A stretch of DNA of 7,058 nucleotides, taken from CAZNER01 sp964572065 (GTDB lineage Bacteria > Patescibacteriota > Dojkabacteria > JAHIVN01). Of the stretch, positions 1-5,675 are shown one piece after another (within the stretch, counting starts at the first letter, position 1; every line of letters starts with the position of its first letter). The DNA lies in contig CAZNER010000097.1 of assembly GCA_964572065.1 (NCBI GenBank), positions 1 through 7,058 on the forward strand, written 5' to 3'. Under the pieces are notes generated by a model. It was not told where the DNA came from. It did not search any database and was given only the letters and a program-made list of their open reading frames with translations. The position numbers and the translations under genes were made by a program.

Positions 1-741
1 AGTAGTGAGTCTACAGAAAAGAAAAACGAGTTAACTCATTTATTGGATGCTACTTATCCATTACTTCAAAAATTTAGAGAACTCTGTCCAGGAACATTTA
101 AGCATTGCCAAGCACTGGTTTCTATGATGGAGGGTGTTAGTATTGCATTAGATTTAGATGTTACTTCTATGAAAGTAGCAGCACAGTATCATGACATAGG
201 TAAGATGAATAATCCTAGATATTTTACCGAGAATCAATTGGATGATGAAAACCCCCATGATAAACTTGATCCCTATATGAGTTATCAGATTATATCTAGG
301 CATGTTGCTGATGGTGTTACTATTCTACTCAATGAACCTGATTTTCCTAGGCGACTTATAGAAATAATAAGCCAGCACCACGGAACATCTGTTGTTAGAT
401 ATTTCTTTACTAAATCAGGTAGTGATATTGAAGATGTGTACCGGTATAAATGTGCCAAACCTAAGTGTGTAGAATCAGCTGCTCTTATGTTAGCTGATCA
501 TATAGAAGCTAAGTCTAGGTCACTTATCCAAGCTGGTAAATTTGATTCATCTAATGTTGTTGATGATACAGTGAATCAGCTATTGGATGATGGTCAGTTA
601 GATGAAGTTTATATGAAGTTAGGTGATTTGAAAAAAATAAAAGAAGCTTTGATTAAAGAACTTGAAGGAAGCTATCAAAAAAGGATAGATTATGACAAAG
701 CGAAAGAAGAAGTTGAAGAAGGATCTGAAGAAGAATCTTAA
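1..741 (+). CDS. HD-domain phosphodiesterase, PgpH-like (5' end outside window)
   Basis: The frame is open from base 1, so the true start lies upstream. The TTG at 43 has no ribosome site and falls inside a region that aligns with the family. The protein closely follows the C-terminal HD domain of PgpH (7TMR-HD family), which hydrolyses cyclic di-AMP to pApA on the cytoplasmic side of the membrane. Counting from the TTG codon as 1, the metal ligands are H21, H50-D51 (HDIGK), H87, H112-H113 (QHHGT) and D152 (LADHIEA). Their spacing is nearly that of PgpH. The motifs NPHDKL and the tail with LxDGQLDE and YQKRIDY also match, so the C-terminus is complete apart from an added Glu-rich tail (EEVEEGSEEES). 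Whether the seven-helix sensor precedes it cannot be seen. The HD fold and metal site are certain. The c-di-AMP substrate is inferred from similarity. Confidence 0.9.
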   Translation, partial: SSESTEKKNELTHLLDATYPLLQKFRELCPGTFKHCQALVSMMEGVSIALDLDVTSMKVAAQYHDIGKMNNPRYFTENQLDDENPHDKLDPYMSYQIISRHVADGVTILLNEPDFPRRLIEIISQHHGTSVVRYFFTKSGSDIEDVYRYKCAKPKCVESAALMLADHIEAKSRSLIQAGKFDSSNVVDDTVNQLLDDGQLDEVYMKLGDLKKIKEALIKELEGSYQKRIDYDKAKEEVEEGSEEES

Positions 742-877
742 TATAGCTGCTTTGGAGATTAATATAAGAAAAAATATGAGGCTTGACAGTCATGGAATAG
801 CTGACATAATACAAAATCCAAGGCGATATAGAAAGAAGCGGTGTTTCAGAAAGCAAGATAAATATTTAAGTCAGTAG
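692..877 (+). CDS. Possible small basic protein (61 aa), doubtful
   Basis: This ORF overlaps the last 50 bases of the HD gene in another frame and fills most of the otherwise gene-free stretch 742-884. In its favour, AAGGA at 681-685 lies 6 bases before the ATG, and its stop sits just before the ribosome site of the next gene. The product is very rich in Lys and Arg (MTKRKKKLKKDLKK at the start, NPRRYRKKR later), which would fit a nucleic-acid-binding peptide. Against it, the start region is also the Lys/Glu-rich coding tail of the HD gene, whose composition forces Lys codons in this frame. A near-consensus promoter also lies inside the ORF at 783-810. I recognise no family. It may be chance. 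Confidence 0.35.
   Translation: MTKRKKKLKKDLKKNLNIAALEINIRKNMRLDSHGIADIIQNPRRYRKKRCFRKQDKYLSQ
783..810 (+). promoter_or_regulatory. Sigma-70-type promoter upstream of the zinc-ribbon operon
   Basis: A perfect -35 box TTGACA (783-788) is followed by a 16-base spacer and CATAAT (805-810), 5 of 6 matches to the -10 consensus. An extended -10 TG dinucleotide lies at 802-803. Transcription would start near 817, giving a leader of about 68 bases before the ATG at 885. This is the best promoter-like sequence I found in the window, and it lies where a new operon would be expected to begin. It probably drives the genes from 885 onward. Host sigma-70 use is inferred. Confidence 0.65.
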
Positions 878-884
878 GTGAATT

Positions 885-1211
885 ATGTATCATAAAATAT
901 ATTCTTTAGGTGAAATTATTAAGTGTCCGCGTTGTGGTGAGATAAATAATTGGCATTTTGTCGTTTATTATGGAGATACTTGTCATGAATGTGATTACGA
1001 TATAAGAACTCATGTAAACAATAAAGGTTATTTTATAAACAGAAGGAAGAGGTTTGAAGAATTATTAAACGAGCTTTATGAGTTAGAACCCATTGAAGAA
1101 GAGCACAAAATTAAATTTGCTTGTCTTGATACAAGTTTACGTGTGAATTTGGAAAGTGTAAATTTAACTTTAGAGCGAATAGAAAATTTTGATTTAAGAG
1201 GACTTTATTAA
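885..1211 (+). CDS. Zinc-ribbon protein of unknown function (108 aa)
   Basis: The N-terminal third carries two CxxC knuckles, C14-x2-C17 (CPRCGE) and C33-x2-C36 (CHECDYD), with 15 residues between them. This is the usual layout of a single zinc ribbon binding one zinc ion. The rest (about residues 50-108) is charged and probably helical (RRKRFEELLNELYELE), with no motif I recognise. A weak ribosome site (AGGTG, 876-880) precedes the ATG. It is the first gene after the promoter at 783-810, and its stop codon is embedded in the ribosome site of the next gene (TAAGGAGG), so translation of the two is probably coupled. Zinc ribbons of this size often bind nucleic acid or protein partners, but no specific role can be assigned. 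Confidence 0.85.
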   Translation: MYHKIYSLGEIIKCPRCGEINNWHFVVYYGDTCHECDYDIRTHVNNKGYFINRRKRFEELLNELYELEPIEEEHKIKFACLDTSLRVNLESVNLTLERIENFDLRGLY

Positions 1212-1223
1212 GGAGGATTTAAA

Positions 1224-1403
1224 ATGAAAAAATTAATTATTGGATTGTTTATGTTTTTTGTGATTGTTGCAGGCGGAGGTGTTGAAGGTTTTGTAGGTGG
1301 GTCTGATTATTACACATTATCAAACGGCAAAACTGTTCCGGCTCGTTATATCATCAACCATTTAGGTCATAATGATTTGCATTATAAAAGTTTTATTGAT
1401 TAA
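1224..1403 (+). CDS. Small membrane or exported peptide (59 aa)
   Basis: A short gene with a strong ribosome site (AGGAGG at 1211-1216, 7 bases before the ATG) that overlaps the preceding stop. The product starts with MKK and a hydrophobic run (about residues 4-17, LIIGLFMFFVIVAG), then a Gly-rich stretch (GGGVEGFVGG), then a polar tail with several Tyr and His residues. This is the pattern of a signal peptide or a single N-terminal membrane helix. No lipobox Cys is present, and the cleavage site is uncertain. The mature part would be about 40 residues. I recognise no family. It is a real gene on the strength of its ribosome site, spacing (12 bases after the previous gene, 14 before the next) and codon pattern. 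Confidence 0.75.
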   Translation: MKKLIIGLFMFFVIVAGGGVEGFVGGSDYYTLSNGKTVPARYIINHLGHNDLHYKSFID

Positions 1404-1417
1404 AAGAAAGGATTATC

Positions 1418-2080
1418 ATGAAAAAGCTAAGAAATTTTTTCGGGAAAGTTAAGAAGGGATGGAAGAATAAGGATCTCATAATAGATGAAAAAATTTATGA
1501 GATCGAATTGTGGACATGGGATGGAGAAGAAGGGCAGCCTTATATTAATTATGATGAGGAGAAAGCTTGGGGTCTTATAGAACATCTTTATTTCCGTGTG
1601 CTTAGGTTCGACAGGCATTGGCATTTTTTCTATGAGAACCATTATAATATTATAAGATGTTCTGAAAGCGTTTATTCAAGAGTCATTGCAGAATTAGATC
1701 TTATGGAAATAGGCTACATAGAAAAAGGTGAATGGATAGATGGCTCAATCACCGTTCAAAAATATCAAGATATATATAAGGAGTTATTTCATAATTTTTC
1801 GTTGTTAGCTGTGCAAGGATATGATGAAAGTGAGATAAATAGAATTTATGATAGACTAACTCATTGTTTTCTTAATCATCAATTTTATGTACTGAAAGAT
1901 TTTAGAGAAAAAGTTGGCCGACAGTGGGAGGCTTTTATTATGAGTTATAACACGATTTATAGAGCCGAATTTGGTGGTTTGCTTGTTGCAAATAATTTAG
2001 ACAACAGTAAATCAAGTCCCCCTTCTTGGGATAAAAATCAAGAGAAGAATAAAGAAGAAACAGAAGAAGTGGAGGAATAA
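1418..2080 (+). CDS. Unrecognised 220-residue protein with acidic tail
   Basis: An intact gene with a ribosome site (AAAGAAAGGA) just before the ATG. The first 20 residues are basic and contain a short amphipathic stretch (MKKLRNFFGKVKKGWKNKD). The central region (about 25-190) is unusually rich in Trp, Tyr, Phe and His, for example DRHWHFFYENHY near residues 65-76, and looks like a folded alpha/beta domain. The last 30 residues are low-complexity and acidic (EKNKEETEEVEE). No catalytic motif, zinc knuckle or membrane helix is apparent, and I cannot place it in a family. Its final codons contain the GGAGG used by the next gene, and its TAA shares a base with the next ATG (TAATG at 2078-2082), so it is translationally coupled to the endonuclease downstream. 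Confidence 0.85.
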   Translation: MKKLRNFFGKVKKGWKNKDLIIDEKIYEIELWTWDGEEGQPYINYDEEKAWGLIEHLYFRVLRFDRHWHFFYENHYNIIRCSESVYSRVIAELDLMEIGYIEKGEWIDGSITVQKYQDIYKELFHNFSLLAVQGYDESEINRIYDRLTHCFLNHQFYVLKDFREKVGRQWEAFIMSYNTIYRAEFGGLLVANNLDNSKSSPPSWDKNQEKNKEETEEVEE

Positions 2081-2532
2081 TGATAATAAATTGGGATGCC
2101 GGCGTGCTTATGGTTATATTGCTGGCCCTTGTTATCTGGAATTATTACAGATCTAAAAAAGAATGTGAAAAGAAAGTTAAGGAATATAAAAAGAAACACG
2201 ATCGGATGCTTAGTTTAAAGAAGTCTTCCGAGATTAGAGTTGGTAAAATTGGTGAGAATATGGCTCCGTTTATGAAAGCATGGCCATACGATCCTAATAA
2301 TTTCAGATTCTTGGGCAATCCGGTTGATGGTATTCAATTTACAAATAATGAAATTATTTTTATTGAAATCAAAACTGGTAAAAGCAAATTAACTAAAAGC
2401 CAAAGGAGAACTAGAGATATAATTAGAAAAGGAAAGATTAGTTTTGCTACTTTTAGAGTAGATGAAAGTGGAACAGAATTAAAAAAAGAAACGCATGCCA
2501 AGGGCAGTAAATTTAATGTAGAAATAGTTTAA
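2080..2532 (+). CDS. Membrane-anchored PD-(D/E)XK endonuclease, Holliday-junction-resolvase-related
   Basis: Residues 8-23 form one hydrophobic helix (VLMVILLALVIW core) followed by a basic coiled segment (24-50, SKKECEKKVKEYKKK), so the enzyme should be tethered to the inner face of the membrane. From residue 55 it follows the family of endonucleases related to archaeal Holliday junction resolvase: GKIGENMAPF (55-64), PYDPNNFRFLGNPVD (69-83), FIEIKTGKS (94-102) and Q108-RR. The presumed metal and catalytic residues E59, D83, E96 and K98 are all present, giving the E...D...ExK arrangement of PD-(D/E)XK nucleases. At 150 residues it has the usual length. The likely activity is Mg-dependent cleavage of branched or other structured DNA, but substrates for this family are not well defined. 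It starts within the stop of the upstream gene with GGAGG ahead of it. Confidence 0.88.
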   Translation: MIINWDAGVLMVILLALVIWNYYRSKKECEKKVKEYKKKHDRMLSLKKSSEIRVGKIGENMAPFMKAWPYDPNNFRFLGNPVDGIQFTNNEIIFIEIKTGKSKLTKSQRRTRDIIRKGKISFATFRVDESGTELKKETHAKGSKFNVEIV

Positions 2533-2541
2533 TGTAACCTA

Positions 2542-2547
2542 TATAAT
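2542..2547 (+). promoter_or_regulatory. Possible -10 box (TATAAT) before the second zinc-ribbon gene
   Basis: A perfect TATAAT lies in the 38-base gap between the nuclease and the next gene. Seventeen bases upstream is TAGAAA (2519-2524), 4 of 6 to the -35 consensus. Predicted initiation at about 2554 would leave only some 17 bases before the ATG at 2571, with the ribosome site at the very 5' end. In AT-rich DNA such a match can be chance. If real, it would give a secondary promoter for the zinc-ribbon, Lon and caspase half of the operon. Confidence 0.3.
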
Positions 2548-2570
2548 AAATAAGGGGGGTAAAATCTGAT

Positions 2571-2810
2571 ATGGATTTCGATGAACGGATGAATAACCCA
2601 TCCAAATTTGTGCTGAAGGATGATAAATTAGCTATCGGAATTATTGATAGAGAATATGGTATATGTTGCATGAATTGTGGTGGTATAGAGTTTTCGGAGG
2701 ATGAACTGATGTCTAAAATAGTTTGTTCTCATTGTGGAAAAACTATAGCCATACGAGCTGTGATAGAAGATTCTGGTTGGGTTATAGATGAGGAGGAAAG
2801 TAATGAGTAA
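2571..2810 (+). CDS. Second zinc-ribbon protein (79 aa)
   Basis: A small acidic protein with two CxxC knuckles, C33-x2-C36 (CMNCGG) and C52-x2-C55 (CSHCGK), 15 residues apart, forming one zinc ribbon in its centre. C32 is an extra neighbouring Cys. The flanks are short: an N-terminal segment with MDFDERMNNP and a C-terminal tail ending in DEEESNE. A G-rich ribosome site (GGGGGGT at 2554-2560) precedes the ATG at about 10 bases. Its last codons contain the GAGGAGG that serves the next gene, and the two genes overlap by 8 bases. The function is unknown. The ribbon is not obviously homologous in its flanks to the one encoded at 885-1211. Confidence 0.85.
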   Translation: MDFDERMNNPSKFVLKDDKLAIGIIDREYGICCMNCGGIEFSEDELMSKIVCSHCGKTIAIRAVIEDSGWVIDEEESNE

Positions 2811-3258
2811 TGAAGATTATAATTTAAAGTCTATTGAAGAGGAAGATGAGGATTATAGGGAAAATAAAGCTTTGATTGCTGAGCTTCGTGATATATTATT
2901 TAAACTATTTATAAAGGGAGCTATTACCGAGGACGAGATAGAATTTGCAAGGCATTTGTTAACATATATGATGCAAACATTTGCTAACTGTGTCGAGTTG
3001 GGTATGAAAAAACGTATGCTTCCTATATCTAAAATTGATGTATGGTGCGGTTATTTAGGAGAAGGTAAAAAGGAATTTACATATAGATTACAGGCTATAG
3101 GCGGAGAGCCTTATGTTGAACTGAGATTGCAGAGGATATCTGAATTACTTGAGAATGCTGTGGTTCAATGGGGTGATGAAACTTGGGGAGGAATTATTAG
3201 AGCTGGTGAAGATTTACCTGCATGGGTAGTAGAAGATGAAGAAGAAAATAAGGAGTAG
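2803..3258 (+). CDS. Unrecognised acidic 151-residue protein
   Basis: The start at 2803 is preferred over the in-frame ATG at 2788 because AGGAGG (2791-2796) lies 6 bases ahead of 2803 and would be inside the longer version. The protein has an acidic N-terminus (about 1-20, SIEEEDEDYRENK), a helical region (20-75, with ITEDEIEFARHLLTYMMQ), a middle part with Trp, Gly and Tyr (VWCGYLGEGKKEFTYR) and a very acidic C-terminus (AWVVEDEEENKE). There is no signal peptide or catalytic motif I can identify. It overlaps the upstream zinc-ribbon gene by 8 bases and ends 5 bases before lon, with its last codons supplying the AAGGAG ribosome site for lon. This tight coupling suggests co-production with both, perhaps as an adaptor or regulator, but that is only inference from position. 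Confidence 0.82.
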   Translation: MSNEDYNLKSIEEEDEDYRENKALIAELRDILFKLFIKGAITEDEIEFARHLLTYMMQTFANCVELGMKKRMLPISKIDVWCGYLGEGKKEFTYRLQAIGGEPYVELRLQRISELLENAVVQWGDETWGGIIRAGEDLPAWVVEDEEENKE

Positions 3259-3263
3259 TTTAT

Positions 3264-5594
3264 ATGAGCGCCGACAGCAAAACGATCCCGATCATACCTG
3301 TTTCTGACATGATTCTTTTTCCTAAAATGGTACATTCCTTTTTCATTGAAGATAGTGATACTTATCGAGATTTACTTAAGATACTCAAGAAAAAACCTGA
3401 AAAAGAACGGCTTGCTGGTTTGATAAGTTCAAAAATTGACCTTGACGAAGAAGATAAGTGTAAAATAGGTACGTGTGTAAAGATTATAGAGTCTAAAAAA
3501 GAAAAGAAATCGGGAATAAAATTAACAGTACAAGGTTTATCAAGATTTAAATTAAAAAAATATTTACCTAAACCTTATCCAGCTGGAGAAGTTGTTTGTG
3601 TTGTAGAAAAAGGTTTAGATGAAGCAGCAATTGATACGCTTGTTCCGACTGTTATTAGATTATACAAGAAGTTGATAGAATTTGATCCTACTATCAGAAA
3701 AGAAACCAGTAGTTTGCTAGCAAGTGTCAAAAATGCTAGTCAATTATGTGACATGGTAGTAGCTTCAATGTCTATAACAAATGAGGAGAAGCAGGGATTT
3801 TTAGAAATTATAGATGTTGAAAAGAGATTGAAAAAGTTAATACATCTTATTTCATATAAGATAGAACAATTTAAAATCACAAATAATATAGCCAAGAAGG
3901 CTAGAGCGTCAATGAATGAAAGCCAGCGTGAATATTATTTAAGAAAACAATTAGAGGAGATTAAAAAAGAATTAGGTGAAGATGAAGACGATCCTAATGA
4001 AGAAGTTAATGAATATGCAGAGAAGATAGCTGCTAAAGATCTTCCTGAACAAGCTAGTAAAGAAGCTCTTAAAGAGCTTAAACGTTTGAAAAAATTACCA
4101 TCTTCTTCAGCGGAAAGATCTGTCGTAACCACCTATTTAGATTGGATGATAGACTTACCATGGAATGATTTCAGTGAAGAAAATTTAGATGTAAAAGAGG
4201 CCCAAGAGATTTTAGATGCCGATCACTATGGTCTTGAGAAACCCAAGAAAAGGATAGTTCAGTATCTTTCTGTCAAGAAGTTAAAGAACGATCCTAGGAG
4301 TCCAATTCTATGCTTTGTGGGTCCTCCTGGTACTGGTAAAACTTCTATGGGGAAGTCGATAGCCAGAGCATTGGGTAGAGAATTCATTCGTATTTCTTTG
4401 GGTGGGGTAAGAGATGAGGCTGAGATTAGAGGTCACAGACGAACATATATAGGAGCACTTCCTGGAAGAATCATACAAGGATTAAAGAGAGCAGGAACAA
4501 GTAATCCTATATTTATGCTTGATGAAATTGATAAATTGGGAAATGATTTCCGTGGTGATCCTTCTTCTGCTCTTCTTGAAGCTTTGGACCCTGAACAGAA
4601 CCATGAGTTTTCAGATCATTATCTGTCAGTTGATTATGATTTGTCTAATGTTATGTTTATTACTACTGCTAATAGATTAAATCCTATTCCGCCGGCGCTG
4701 AAAGATAGAATGGAAGTTATAAAATTTTCAGGATATACTACTTATGAAAAATTACAAATTGCTAAGCAATTTTTAGTAAAGAAACAACGTGATGAACACG
4801 GACTAGAATATAAACATTTAAAATTTACTGATAGAGCAATAGATAAAATAATACATGACTACACTAATGAAGCTGGAGTTAGAAATTTGGAAAGAGAAAT
4901 AGCTACAGTTTCGAGAGGTGTAGCTGGTGAAATAGTTACTGATGAAACTGATTCTGTTTCTATAACTATGAAGAATCTTCATAAATATTTAGGTAGAGAA
5001 AAAGTTCCACCACAAAACGTAATGAGGGAAATTTTGCCAGGAATGGCACCAGTCTTATACGTTAGTAGCAATGGTGGTGGATTGATTAGTTATATAGAAA
5101 GTACTATACTAAAAGAATATGAAGGAGATTTCGAAGATAATCTTGTATTAACAGGGCAGTTAGGAGATGTGATGCAGGAGTCTGCTATAATTGCATTAAG
5201 TCATCTATGTTCAATGTCTGGATACTTTGGGGTCGATGAGCATTTAAATGTATATGATAACTTAATCCATATACACGTTCCAGATGGTTCAACTCCAAAA
5301 GATGGGCCTTCTGCTGGTGTTTCTTTATTTATTACTTTAATGTCTCTTTTTACTGATAAGAAAGTACAAAGAGATGTGGCAATGACAGGTGAAATAACTT
5401 TGAAGGGTGATGTTTTACCAGTTGGCGGTATTAAAGAAAAAACATTAGTTGCTCATAGAGCCGGTATAAAAACTATAATCCTTCCCGAATGGAATAGAAG
5501 AGATATAGATGACATTCCTGACGAAATTAAAGAAGATATAAAGTTTGAATTTGCAAAAAATTTAAAAGATGTTATAAAAACTGTGTTTGGTTAA
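3264..5594 (+). CDS. lon: ATP-dependent protease Lon (LonA type), complete
   Basis: A cytoplasmic AAA+ serine protease that unfolds and degrades proteins, working as a hexameric ring. At 776 residues it is close to the 784 of E. coli Lon and appears intact. The order is an N-terminal substrate-binding LonN domain (about 1-200, IPIIPVSDMILFPKMV near the start), a coiled-coil linker (about 205-250, with NESQREYYLRKQLEEIKKEL from residue 218), and the AAA+ module. That module has Walker A GPPGTGKTS at 353-361, Walker B FMLDEID with D420-E421, and sensor-2 region AGVRNLERE. The C-terminal protease domain has catalytic Ser683 (PKDGPSAG) and Lys724 (GGIKEK), the Ser-Lys dyad. AGGAG at 3251-3255 supports the start. 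It lies between an acidic unknown gene and a caspase homologue, not beside clpX, tig or hup as in many bacterial chromosomes. All key residues are kept, so it should be active. Its substrates here are unknown. Confidence 0.98.
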   Translation: MSADSKTIPIIPVSDMILFPKMVHSFFIEDSDTYRDLLKILKKKPEKERLAGLISSKIDLDEEDKCKIGTCVKIIESKKEKKSGIKLTVQGLSRFKLKKYLPKPYPAGEVVCVVEKGLDEAAIDTLVPTVIRLYKKLIEFDPTIRKETSSLLASVKNASQLCDMVVASMSITNEEKQGFLEIIDVEKRLKKLIHLISYKIEQFKITNNIAKKARASMNESQREYYLRKQLEEIKKELGEDEDDPNEEVNEYAEKIAAKDLPEQASKEALKELKRLKKLPSSSAERSVVTTYLDWMIDLPWNDFSEENLDVKEAQEILDADHYGLEKPKKRIVQYLSVKKLKNDPRSPILCFVGPPGTGKTSMGKSIARALGREFIRISLGGVRDEAEIRGHRRTYIGALPGRIIQGLKRAGTSNPIFMLDEIDKLGNDFRGDPSSALLEALDPEQNHEFSDHYLSVDYDLSNVMFITTANRLNPIPPALKDRMEVIKFSGYTTYEKLQIAKQFLVKKQRDEHGLEYKHLKFTDRAIDKIIHDYTNEAGVRNLEREIATVSRGVAGEIVTDETDSVSITMKNLHKYLGREKVPPQNVMREILPGMAPVLYVSSNGGGLISYIESTILKEYEGDFEDNLVLTGQLGDVMQESAIIALSHLCSMSGYFGVDEHLNVYDNLIHIHVPDGSTPKDGPSAGVSLFITLMSLFTDKKVQRDVAMTGEITLKGDVLPVGGIKEKTLVAHRAGIKTIILPEWNRRDIDDIPDEIKEDIKFEFAKNLKDVIKTVFG
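5551..5578 (+). promoter_or_regulatory. Weak candidate promoter inside the 3' end of lon
   Basis: TTGCAA (5551-5556) and TATAAA (5573-5578) are separated by 16 bases, giving 4 of 6 and 5 of 6 matches to the sigma-70 boxes. Initiation would fall near 5585, just before the lon stop, producing a leader of about 90 bases containing the GC-rich element at 5601-5645. It would allow the caspase gene to be expressed apart from lon. The region is AT-rich coding sequence, so a chance match is quite possible. Confidence 0.25.
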
Positions 5595-5600
5595 AGTTGG

Positions 5601-5645
5601 GGAAATAAATCAAGGGCCGGTTCATTAGACGACGCTGCCGGAAAA
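5601..5645 (+). repeat. GC-rich intergenic element, copy A
   Basis: This stretch in the 81-base gap between lon and the caspase gene aligns without gaps to 6809-6853 at 29 of 45 positions by hand count. The core GTTCATTAGACGACG (5620-5634) differs from GTTCACTAGGCGGCG in copy B at three positions, all transitions. Both copies continue with six bases and then GAAAA. The GC-rich core stands out in AT-rich surroundings. Copy A could also form a short stem (CCGGT 5617-5621 with GCCGG 5637-5641), followed by A4 and T6, but copy B does not preserve that pairing. Its nature is unknown: protein-binding site, recombination remnant or structured leader are all possible. Confidence 0.5.
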
Positions 5646-5675
5646 TTTTTTAAAAAAAGAAAGGAGGGTTCGGAG

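Noticed and set aside
43..45. TTG as the start of the HD protein
   Set aside because: There is no ribosome site before it, the frame is open to base 1, and family similarity continues upstream of it.
653..856. Minus-strand ORF opposite the HD gene end
   Set aside because: It is antisense to Lys/Glu-rich coding sequence, which produces a Leu/Phe-rich mirror frame. It has no ribosome site.
1427..1642. Minus-strand ORF inside the 220-residue gene
   Set aside because: It is a mirror frame of a clear coding gene with no ribosome site or recognisable product.
2788..2802. ATG at 2788 as the start of the 151-residue protein
   Set aside because: The AGGAGG ribosome site lies downstream of it and is correctly spaced for the ATG at 2803.
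3935..4132. Minus-strand Ser/Leu-rich ORF inside lon
   Set aside because: It is antisense to the conserved Lon coiled-coil region, a typical shadow.
5630..5641. GC-rich string resembling part of a Nextera sequencing adapter
   Set aside because: Only about ten bases agree, the match breaks on both sides, and a related sequence occurs at 6828-6842, so adapter contamination is unlikely.
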